From NCBI GenBank assembly GCA_002179805.1, contig NAVB01000337.1, positions 1 through 30,334 on the forward strand: a DNA stretch of 30,334 nt. The letters run 5' to 3'. The translations under genes and the position numbers were made by a program. Of the stretch, positions 1-8,536 are shown piece by piece. Position 1 is the first letter of the stretch. Each line of letters opens with the position of its first letter. The DNA comes from Acanthamoeba lenticulata (taxonomy: Eukaryota > Discosea > Longamoebia > Acanthamoebidae). Below the pieces are notes generated by a model, which worked only from the letters and a program-made list of their open reading frames with translations, did no database searches and was not told the origin of the DNA.

Positions 1-1672
1 AAGGCCGCTGGCGAGCAACCCAGGCAGGAGGGCACGCCTACCGCCCGACCCGACGGCGGTGCCGATGACGATCTGAACAATGACTGGGTTGACATCGATG
101 CCAAGCAAGCCTCTCCAGCCACCGCTCGTAGCGGCGGCGGCACGAACGAGGGCGGGCAGCCGCAGCAGGTGGAGCTACGTGCCGACCGTAACTGGCAGGG
201 CGCTCAGCAGCAGTCCAGTGCGCAGCTTGACGAGGGCTCCGTACCTCTCCCTTTCTCATCATGCAACGACAACAACAACGTTAGTGACCCGATGGACAAT
301 GAAACCACAGGACGATGAAGAGGAGGAAGAGGATCCGAGCAAGATGGGGATGCGGTTCCTGCTGCTCTGCGCCGAGGAGAGCCTGTGCATCTACACCGTG
401 CCCGACTACGACCAGCTGGCCCGAGTGGAGACCAAGCACCCTGTCCTCTCGTCCCACGTCGTCTCACTTAATGGTATGTTTATTTAGTTCCATTTTAGTC
501 GATTCGGATAAGTTTATTATTTTTATTTGCTCCTTTCTCACACTTGACCGATAGGGGAGTACTGCCTTGTGTGCTTCACGGGCAACAATACGGTGTTGGT
601 GTACTCCCTGATGGACCTCACCCCTATCATGGAAACCTCCCTCGACCGATTCTCTCTTAACGTCAAGTATGCTACCTCTCCTTCCCTCCAGGGATCGTTC
701 TTTTTTAACGCTTGCGGGGGTCGGGGGACAGCGCGACGATGCTGCGGAACGCGTGCGTGCTGATGGATGGGCGTACGGTCGTGGCGTCCCTCTCGTCGGA
801 GATCAATCGTTTGTCCCTCTTCGCAGGCGAGAACTGGTGCGCCGAACCGTTACCAATCCTTTCTCCTTCTCTCCAACCCAATTCATTGGAACCGGTGTTG
901 TGCTAACATGTGGACTACTTCCTTCTCGCAGCCTGGACTTGCCGCGCGCGCTGCCGACGGTGCACGTACGCGGAATTGTCCCGCCCGAGCGACCCAAGGG
1001 TCTCTTCAAGTCCCTCTTCGGCTCGTTCGATCTCTCCATTTGTATTGCATCTCCCATCCTACTCTCTTGCCCTCTTTGTTTGAACCCAATGTGTCGTCAT
1101 GTTCATTGTGGCGATGTCGTGGTTTGGGGACCTCAGTTGCGGAGGTGGATCAGTCGACTCGACGCAAGGAGCGCGAGAGGGAGGTATCGCGACAGGCCAG
1201 CGAGCCCGAGCGTATGCACCGGGAGCGTGACTCAGGCGAGCACGAAACCCGCCAGAAGCTGTTTGAAGGGCGTGATTCCAAGGCTCGCGTACCGTCTCCT
1301 TCCCTTGAACCATGCACCAGCAATCGTGCCGACTCATGGCCCATGACATCACCGCGGTGACGCACAGACGCGGTACGATGGGGCCCGCGGGGAGGGCAAC
1401 GAGCGGGTACGAGAGGCTCGTAAGGGCGTCGCTGGGCTCCGAGACCAGATGAACCGAAATGCGGAGGTTCTTCCCCATCCTGCCCCACTAGTCGACTTGT
1501 GTACGGTTTCATTGAGACGCCTTTCGTGAAATAGCTGTTGAACGAGCGAGGCGAGAAGTTGAGCGAGCTGGCGGAGAAGACCGCGGAGATGGAAGAAGCC
1601 TCCAGCGAGTTCTACTCCAATGCCAAAAAGCTTGCCGCCAAGTACCAGAACAAGAAGTGGTACGAGTTCTAG
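1..1672 (+). CDS. STXBP5: Tomosyn (syntaxin-binding protein 5) homologue, C-terminal part
   Basis: This is the 3' end of a gene entering from the left; about 372 residues are visible. Exons: 1-240, 311-473, 555-666, 732-836, 932-1041, 1137-1288, 1368-1466 and 1535-1672; all phases agree. The last WD-type strands of the Lgl/tomosyn double propeller include VLVYSLMDLTPIMET. They are followed by the family hallmark PPERPKGLFKSLFGS, equivalent to the GFLKGLFGG stretch of animal tomosyn. The protein ends in an R-SNARE motif, RGEKLSEL through KKWYEF, with the central-layer arginine in LNERGEKL and no transmembrane segment after it. Tomosyns bind syntaxin and SNAP-25-type SNAREs through this motif and limit vesicle fusion; that role is family knowledge. 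An acidic run (DDEEEEEDPS) starts the second visible exon. The gene is convergent with the acyltransferase gene, 185 bases apart. The first visible intron boundary is the least certain. Confidence 0.9.
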
Positions 1673-1857
1673 ATAGAGAGCTGCCTTGAATTGTTTTTTT
1701 TTCTCGAGCCGAAGATAAAACGAAGCACCACACGTGGTGGTCTTTGTCAGCGAAGAGCCTGCTCTGCTTCCTTCGAAACGCAGCCGGCAAAGCTGCCGAA
1801 GGGGGCGACCTTTTTCAAGGCCGCCTTTCTGACGAGCGTCAGGGCGATGCCGATGGG

Positions 1858-4591
1858 CTACCTGTCCTTCTTGTCGTCCTTAGTGGTGCTGGCGGTGCTC
1901 GTCTTGCTGGCGCTCGACGCTGTGTTGGGGATGTAAGACGAGCGCTTATAGAAGACGGGCTTGCTCGGGCCGTGGTCCTCCCGGTCGAGTTCCTCCGGCG
2001 AGATAACGCGGTTCTCCCAGATCTCGGGGCCCAGCCTGTGTGTGCCACCACAGCAGTTAACCACCTTGATGATTGCCTCTTTGAAGAAAGGAGCTGGTGG
2101 GAAAGGGGAAAGTCGCACTGGGGCCCAAGCTCCTCGACGATCCTGCGCAGGGCGCGCACGAGGCGCCGTCTCTCCTTCTGCAGGGCCCGCAGCTTGGCCT
2201 CGGACCGTGCCAGCGTCCGAATGGCCAGCAGGGCGCGCCACGTGAACACGCCGCGCTGGAGCACGCGGATGCTGATGTAGGAGAAGAAGGGCAACACCAG
2301 CCAGACGGCCACCGCGACCAGGATGGAGCCCGTGTACAGGCCCGCCAGCGTGGCGTAGATCGTGTAGGTTAGCGGCACCATCCAAAGCGCCGTCAGCACC
2401 ATGACGGAAGCGATGACGTCGTTGCCCCGGATCTTGACGCTCGAGGAGCGAACTGCCTCGGCCGCCTTGCGCTTGGCCTTCTCGCGGATCAAATAGCCTG
2501 ATGCGTCATTCAGAGACGCGTCGTCGGTGGGGTGAGGAACCGCGTTGTGAACGGGGAGCAAGGGCCGAGGGGACGACGCACCGACAGGCGCGTTGAGGAG
2601 CGTGCCCGGGAGGGACAAGAGGAAGCAAATCACGAAGAAGAAGAAACTCAAGAGCAGGTTCCTGTTGAAACCGCATTAGCAACGCGAGGGTCACGAGGAA
2701 GACAGAACGGGGAAAAATACCAGTAGAACGTTTGAGGCGAGATGAGATTCTTGTTCTTGTTCCAGTCGAAGCGGATGTTGTAGTCCTCCTCTTCTTCCTC
2801 TGACGGCTGAATCTGCTCGTCCTCGTCGTCCACCACGGTCGCCACCTGCTCGACGTCGGCCCAAGTCCGCGGGTCAGAAAAGAAGAGCTAAGAGGTGGAA
2901 GGAGAGGAAGGGCACGTGCCTGGTAGTCGCGGAGGCCGTTGTCCTTGAGCTCCTTCATGTAGGCGTAGAGCTCCTTGATGGAGCTCTTCACCAGCGGGTT
3001 CTCGCTGAACCGGATGTAGCCCTCGGCGAACCGGCGGTTGAGCTCCAGGTACTGGTCAATCGGCAACCTTGCAGCCATGAAGCCCCAAAACCGTTGGTCA
3101 TCACAACAACAGGCATAACGAACACAAATGGCCCCAAATGGGCCCATTGCGAGCCGATTGGGCTGCGCCGTACTTGACGTTGGGCGGAAGGTACAGCCGG
3201 CGCGCGGCGTGGATTGCCTGCAGGACCTTGTAGTCCGGCGTGTTGATGGTCACCTGACGTCCACCAACACCAACAACAACAATCAAAAACGACGACGTTG
3301 GCGCTGTCAGCGCTCGCCTGTATGCAGGTGTGGGGATTGGCGTACGCTGCGCAGGCGATTGGTGACGGTCTCGAGCAAAGCTGAGCAGGCGCCCCGCTTA
3401 TCGTGCTTGTACTGCTCCACGAGCTCGCTGCCGGGCAGGATCTCGTAGGGCTCCCCGAACTCGAGCGCCACGCGGCTCCTATTATTTATTTTATATTGTT
3501 GATCAATTAAATAATTCTAAATGAAGCGAAGAAAGGGCTCGTAGGGCGAGACCGCGTACCGGAACTTGTGACCGAAGAAGTAATTGAGGCCACAGGGCAC
3601 GATCTTGACCGGGACCTGGTACTTTTCCACGGCGCCCAGCGCCATGAGTGTCACGCCGGCCTTGAGGGGCAGCAGTTCAGTGCGGTCGTGCGACCCGCCC
3701 TCGGGGAAGATACCGATGCTGCGCGGGACCAAAGAGCTCATTGGTGAGCGCTGCACAAATAAAGTGAGCGAGCCATAGAGGAGGGGCTGAACCAGTTGCC
3801 TCGGCCGAGCGCTTCCCAGACGTGCTGGTAGACATTGCTCTGGTCCACCTTCTTGAAGATCTTGTAGGGCGAGGGTTCCGTGATGGGCTGCTCGTGCGGG
3901 GCCTTGACGATGAGCTTCTCATCCGACACGATCTCGGTGATAAGGGCCGGTTCATGGCCTTTGATGCTGATCGAGTCGCCCACGACAAACTCGGTGGTGA
4001 ACTTGGTGCCCTGGCCCACTACCTCGTTCCCGCTGCCAGTCACGAGGCCGTGACCCTGGAGAGCCACCACAATGCCCCCACGTGACGTGTGGTGTGCGTG
4101 AGAGAGGGCCAGGATGGGCAGCTGCGGGCTGGTCGGCGTGGTGGGGGCGAGGCGGTACGGGGGAGGCAAGGTCTTGCGGGCGCTCCACAGGAATGGCGCG
4201 GCAGGCGCGAGCAAGGTCGCCCACAAGAAAGCGTCGCATAGACGCGGCTGCCACTAGGAAGCTCACCTTTCGCAGGCAGTTGGCCATGAGCAAAGCACCA
4301 TCCTGGCGGGGACAGAACAATAAGAATATTGAAATCTAGCCATGAATCAGCATAACAATCAGCATACCACGAACTGATTCTGGTGATTACCTATCGAGGG
4401 GTGTGAAAACCACATGAGCAACCAAGACACTGTTAGGAATCATGCTTGGCCAAGAATCGTCGAGTCAACATTTACGTACCTACAAAAATGACGGCTCCCT
4501 CCTGGGGGATGTTGTCCTGGCCAACGATCTCTATGTCATCAAAGAATATGTACGTGATGGTCTTGAAGAGCCAGACCATGAAACGATACAT
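1858..4591 (-). CDS. Glycerol-3-phosphate acyltransferase, Sct1/Gpt2 type (ER membrane)
   Basis: This enzyme family acylates glycerol-3-phosphate or dihydroxyacetone phosphate, the first step of glycerolipid synthesis, at the ER. I place 12 exons: 4591-4480, 4390-4368, 4302-4159, 4055-3793, 3718-3560, 3478-3346, 3253-3174, 3067-2920, 2845-2721, 2661-2582, 2497-2119 and 2035-1858. They sum to exactly 608 codons (607 residues). Motif I is NHQNQFVD near residue 39, built across the micro-exon. IPVERPQDLA follows, then GIFPEGGSHDRT near residue 182 and FRSRVALEFGEPYEIL near 233. Hydrophobic helices lie near residues 395-415 (FFFFVICFLLSLPGTLL) and 440-500. An acidic insert, PSEEEEEDYN, precedes the first. 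The tail is charged and rich in Ser, Thr and Lys. The start ATG at 4591 opens directly into MYRFMVWLFK, as expected for the family. One intron (2846-2919) uses a GC donor. Yeast Sct1 and Gpt2 are the closest relatives by architecture. Confidence 0.9.
4368..4390 (-). other. 23-nt micro-exon carrying the acyltransferase His motif
   Basis: Between exons ending at 4480 (phase 1) and starting at 4302 (phase 0) the protein would lack motif I. The intervening sequence holds a 23-nt segment preceded by CGATAG and followed by the donor GTATGC. It reads in the required phase and supplies G-N-H-Q-N-Q-F-V, joining GAVIFVG to DGALLMANC. Both flanking introns are about 65-90 nt with GT-AG ends. The fit of phase, splice sites and motif makes this firm even without transcript data. 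Confidence 0.88.
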
Positions 4592-4898
4592 CTTTGTATG
4601 GCGCCTGTATGCAGCTGCCGGCGTCGCACACGCAAAAAAACACACAAAGAACACGAAGCACGTTTTCCAACAAACACGACGGACGGAACGCAAAGCAGGG
4701 CTGCGTGCAGCCTTGGCCCTAATTTGCCGCAGCTCACATTTGTCAAGACGCTGGCGCGGAAGGGACGCTTGAAACCATTCTTGTCCAGAGCAAGACATGA
4801 AGAGACCACGAATGAACTTCATTTCTTCTTTCACTGCTGCGTTCAACAAACTTCGAGTGCCCTTTGCAATGGTGGTGCTAGTTCTTGCCCAACAGAGG

Positions 4899-5690
4899 CT
4901 ACTGGAGGTGCCGGGATGGGATCGACAGAGTGGTGACGATGACGGTGGTCGCGAGCGAAGCGCCAAGTGGTACGGCGAGCGCGCGGAGTCGTAACTTGCT
5001 CATGCAGCGCTGAGGCCAGCCAGTCGAGGGCCTCATAGAGGCCGTTCCCGGTGGTGCCCACAGTTCCCTCGATGTGCCATTTGGCCTTACGGGCGACACG
5101 CTTCAGCTTGAGCTTTCGCGCGACTTGATCAGGCGGCAGCGCATGGGGCATATCCTGCTTATTGGCGAGCACGAGTAGCACCCCGCCGACCAGCTCCGGT
5201 CGGGCCATGAGCTCCTTCAGCTCTTGCTTGGCTTCGTGCAACCGGTCCCGGTCGGCGCTATCTACAACAAATATGAGCGCCTGCGTGTTCTTCAAATAGT
5301 ATTGCCACAGTTGTCTCAGCTTCTTCTGTCCTCCTGCCCGATTACACCACACGGTGAGTAAACGAGTAGGGAAGCAGAAGCGATCACCGGTGTCCGAACC
5401 TACGTCCCAGGTGAACAAGCTTAGCTTGCCGTAGCATATGGTCTCCACGTTGAACCCAACTGCAAGGTGAAAGCGTGAGGTGAGGTGTAAGCGAGCACTC
5501 TGACAATTACTACCAAGTGGCGTGTACTTGTGGGCAGGGTCTTGACACAATCGCCAAAGGCGAGCCGGTAGAGTATGGTGGTCTTGCCACTGGCGTCGAG
5601 CCCCAGCATGACCACGCGGGCTGCTGTTCCTAGCTTCTTGTGCCATTTCCATGAGAGCTTGGCATGGCCCTTTCGCAATGCCCCTCCCAT
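4899..5690 (-). CDS. Arf-family small GTPase (Arf/Arl-like)
   Basis: This is a membrane-traffic GTPase of the Arf family. Exons: 5690-5528, 5459-5400, 5333-4996, plus a probable last intron (4902-4995) spliced straight to a TAG at 4901-4899. That gives 187 residues, the usual Arf length. The unspliced alternative runs on to a TGA at 4843 and adds about 50 poorly conserved residues. The N terminus is MGGALRK with Gly2, a candidate N-myristoylation site. The P-loop GLDASGKTT is at residues 30-38. The switch region is LPTIGFNVET. G3 is WDVGGQ with the catalytic-type Gln present, and G4 is NKQD near residue 132. All nucleotide-binding residues are intact. The N-terminal helix is longer and more basic and tryptophan-rich (KLSWKWHKK) than in Arf1, so I would not assign a subtype. 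The gene lies 250-300 bases from neighbours on the same strand. Confidence 0.9.
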
Positions 5691-5994
5691 GCAGGTACGT
5701 TGTGATATTACAAATCAAGTGGCGAAGTGGTTGTGGCTGGAGTTGCCCTGGAATAAGAGGAAAGGTGTGGCATGAAGCTGTGCTGTGGTCTGCTTGGCCT
5801 GGCGAACAAAGGGCCGTGGGAGGACAACTGCAAGGGGGTTGGTGTGCGAGAGAAACTTGACATGGATGCCTCTCACCTTTCGCTCTATTTTCCTAGTTTT
5901 CATTTCGCTTTTCTTTTTGGCACTGATCACAAGGTGGTTCGGTCCTTTTTCCTATTCGCTCCTATATACAATACATGTGCGCAACTTCGCCAGA
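5691..5994. other. Intergenic stretch between Arf-like and tetraspan genes
   Basis: About 300 bases between two genes on the minus strand. It should hold the 3' end of the tetraspan transcript and the promoter and 5' UTR of the Arf-like gene. A pyrimidine-rich (plus strand) patch lies at 5875-5920 and a TATATA-like run near 5972. No ORF, RNA gene or repeat that I can support is visible. Confidence 0.5.
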
Positions 5995-8274
5995 TCAACT
6001 CGCCAAAGACGCGACGTCGTCCTCTGGCGTTTCTTCTGTCACAGGTGACGTCGTGCTGCTGGCTGCTTCGCCGTGAGTCCCCTCTTGTTGAGCCTCAACC
6101 TCCTCCTTCGTCTCGACACCGTTTGCCTTTTCAACCTCCTCGCTCTCCCTCCTTTGGTCGGGCTTCTCGCTGGGTCTGTCCTCACTCTCTCCCTGTTGCC
6201 GCTCGTTGGCGTTTTCACTGTTCCGCCGCGTCCCGGAGGACGCGGGCAGCACCCGTCGTGGGTCCGGCATGGTGGCACTGCGCGACGCCACGGGCCCGGC
6301 TGAGAGCAGCTGGTCGCGGACCGACGAGAGCGGCGCGCCGCGGCCGCGCATCGCCATCCGGTTGGGAAGCGTGCGCACGCGCGACGGGCCCAGCACGGAC
6401 TCGGGCGTGGGCGGCGCTGCCGCCTTCTTCTTGGCATAGTCTTTGTAGCTGAGCCGCTGCATGGTAGCGAATGCTCGTCTGGCCGGCTTGGGCTGAGGTT
6501 CCTCGGCTGCACCGTCGTCCTTGGCCTTCTCCTCCGTCCCGGCACTAGCGTCGCTTGTGCCACGACTCTCATCTTTCTGTCCCTCCTCCTCTTCTCGCTG
6601 TTTCGATCCGCTCTCTGTCGCGCCTCCTTCCTCCGCTTCCGCCTTGTCCGCGCGGACTGGCTGCCTTTCGCCCTTCTCCCCTTCTTCAGCGGGTACGGCC
6701 TTTTCCTCGTCGGCCGTAGTGGTACTGGTAGTGACGTCGCCCGCGTGCTGCTGGGCCGCTGATGCTTGTTCTTCCTCGTTTGTTGTGCTTTCATTTCCAT
6801 TGTCGAGAAGGGCAGTCTCCTGTGTGGCAGCAGCCTGCGCAGCGGCGGGAACGTCTCTGACCGGTTCATGGTCCTCCTCGCCTTCAGGACGCGTCGTGTC
6901 CGACATGGCAGCGGCGGCGATGGATTCAGCCGCGGCGGCTTCGAAGCGGTTTTGCAGGTTGCTGCTCGCCGTCAAGTGCGGCGACGCCAGGGGGATAGCC
7001 GAACGCGGCGAAGTGAGGAGCGACACGAGGCGCGGGGAGGTGAGGGGCTGCATGCGCGCCAGCGAGGGCGACGACGGGCACGGCTGATGGTAGACGAGCG
7101 GCGAATCGCAGTCGTCGATGGAAGCATCCTCGGCCTTGGCGGGCGGAGAAGTCTTGGTGATGGTCAGCCGCCGGTGGCTCGACTCCTCCGGCGTGCGAGG
7201 GGCGTCTCGATCGTTCGCAAAGGCAGCGCGAGATCTCTCGGCCTTTTCGTCGGCCAGCAACGGACGGCGCTCGCTGGCGTAGTCGTCGTCGTCGTTGTCT
7301 AAACTAGACGTAACCTCGCGCCGGCCACGCTCGGTAGCGTTGATTGCGATCAGCGCGTGGCCTGCGGTCTTCACTCGACGCTTGTGGGCGAACAGGGCCA
7401 GGAACAGTACGCCGACGACAGTGACAAAGGCGCAGGAGAGGACAGCACAGCCCCAGCCCGAGAAGGGCGCGTAGAGGTGAAGATAGCCGTCTCTCCTGCG
7501 ATAGCCGATGAAATCGGCGCACTCGTTGGTTGAGCATTGGTCAGCCTTATCCTTGGCAAGGCAGTCCGGCAGCCGGATGAAGAGCGTGAACGAGAGGATC
7601 AGCGCAGTGAAGCAGAGGAAGACGACAAGGCCAAATATGAGCTTCCATTTGCGTTTGTAGATGTCCGACCTTGGCAGAATGAAGCGGGAAGAAAGGCGGT
7701 AGGCCGGGAGCAAGATAAAGCAGAGCACGCATCCAGCAAGAACGAGGGTGAGGACAAGCGACGCGACGGCGAGCACCAACGAAGTCATGAAGAGCGTGTA
7801 GGTTTGTGGCAAGTTGACGCTGCTCCAAGAGTACGTGGTAGTGCTATCATGCACGCCGCCATGGCCCCATACGGCTTTGTAGAGCCCTGACCAGTCTGCA
7901 CACACAGACAGAACCTGTGAGGATGAGCACAGCCACCGTCGCCCCCGGGCTCCCCGAAGCAACGAACCGTAGAGGGTCATGATGGAGGCGTCAAGCGTTT
8001 CGTCATAGACGAAATACCAGGGCGAGGCCACCGCGCCTATGGCAAACAAAACGGAGAGCAGGGCGAAGAAAAAGAGCAGCCACCCGTACGCCTTGCGGCC
8101 GCAACAGGCACAACACCGACAGGAGCACCCCTCAAGTTCATTCTCGCTCTCACCTCCCTCTTCTACGACCACGGATCCCGGTCTCGTGTCCATCGAAAAA
8201 GAGCTTGCTGCCGAAGAAAATGGCGATCCCGACACAATTCCGAAAAGATTAGAGTGAAGACAAGTACGATTCAT
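5995..8274 (-). CDS. Four-pass membrane protein with Cys-rich N terminus and long disordered tail
   Basis: A single open frame of 759 residues with no intron needed. I do not recognise the family. From the ATG at 8274 there is a Ser-rich leader; a second possible start at 8193 (MDTRPG) gives a more compact N terminus. A cysteine cluster, CSCRCCACCGRK, just before the first membrane helix is a candidate palmitoylation site. Four hydrophobic helices follow: YGWLLFFFALLSVLFAIG, LVLAVASLVLTLVLAGCVL, LIFGLVVFLCFTALILSFTL and AVLSCAFVTVVGVLFLALFA. The loop between helices 1 and 2 is long and holds WLCSSSQVLSVCADW. The loop between helices 3 and 4 holds several cysteines (PDCLAKDKADQCSTNEC). This layout resembles claudin/PMP22-type tetraspans, but the W-GLW-C-C signature is not clear. 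The remaining roughly 450 residues are Ser, Pro, Glu and Lys rich and disordered, with repeated LTSPRLVS-like phrases suggesting phosphosites. It is divergent from the DOCK gene. Confidence 0.8.
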   Translation of the reverse strand: MNRTCLHSNLFGIVSGSPFSSAASSFSMDTRPGSVVVEEGGESENELEGCSCRCCACCGRKAYGWLLFFFALLSVLFAIGAVASPWYFVYDETLDASIMTLYGSLLRGARGRRWLCSSSQVLSVCADWSGLYKAVWGHGGVHDSTTTYSWSSVNLPQTYTLFMTSLVLAVASLVLTLVLAGCVLCFILLPAYRLSSRFILPRSDIYKRKWKLIFGLVVFLCFTALILSFTLFIRLPDCLAKDKADQCSTNECADFIGYRRRDGYLHLYAPFSGWGCAVLSCAFVTVVGVLFLALFAHKRRVKTAGHALIAINATERGRREVTSSLDNDDDDYASERRPLLADEKAERSRAAFANDRDAPRTPEESSHRRLTITKTSPPAKAEDASIDDCDSPLVYHQPCPSSPSLARMQPLTSPRLVSLLTSPRSAIPLASPHLTASSNLQNRFEAAAAESIAAAAMSDTTRPEGEEDHEPVRDVPAAAQAAATQETALLDNGNESTTNEEEQASAAQQHAGDVTTSTTTADEEKAVPAEEGEKGERQPVRADKAEAEEGGATESGSKQREEEEGQKDESRGTSDASAGTEEKAKDDGAAEEPQPKPARRAFATMQRLSYKDYAKKKAAAPPTPESVLGPSRVRTLPNRMAMRGRGAPLSSVRDQLLSAGPVASRSATMPDPRRVLPASSGTRRNSENANERQQGESEDRPSEKPDQRRESEEVEKANGVETKEEVEAQQEGTHGEAASSTTSPVTEETPEDDVASLAS

Positions 8275-8536
8275 CAATCAAGAAAAAACCATGAGAGGTT
8301 CGTACTTATTTAGCAACTCAATTGGTTTCCCTCATCCACTCTTGACGCACAGCCCCGTTGGCAAGCAGGTTCTTGCACTGCCAACGGCCGTGTCGGCACA
8401 AATGGAAAACTAGGTGGAGTACCTGATCTAGCCAATCCGAGCCTGCAACCATTCGAGTACTAGCCCAACAAGAAGAACTCGCAGTGAGTTACACTTGGCA
8501 GAAGGGGCAACAGGCAAGGCAAGGCCACTGAATAAA
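8275..8536. promoter_or_regulatory. Divergent promoter region, tetraspan / DOCK
   Basis: The start codons of the minus-strand tetraspan gene and the plus-strand DOCK gene are 262 bases apart and face away from each other. Both promoters and 5' UTRs must lie here or overlap the genes. The DOCK ATG at 8537 is preceded by GAATAAA. No clear TATA box or other named element is visible. Confidence 0.55.

Noticed and set aside
6521..7087. Plus-strand open frame rich in Ser, Ala and Pro
   Set aside because: Shadow of the disordered tail of the minus-strand tetraspan gene; the host frame has a coherent N-terminal membrane domain and runs 2.3 kb.
5995..8274. Claudin family assignment for the four-pass protein
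   Set aside because: Topology and outer-loop cysteines are similar, but the W-GLW-C-C signature is not convincingly present, so I left it unnamed.
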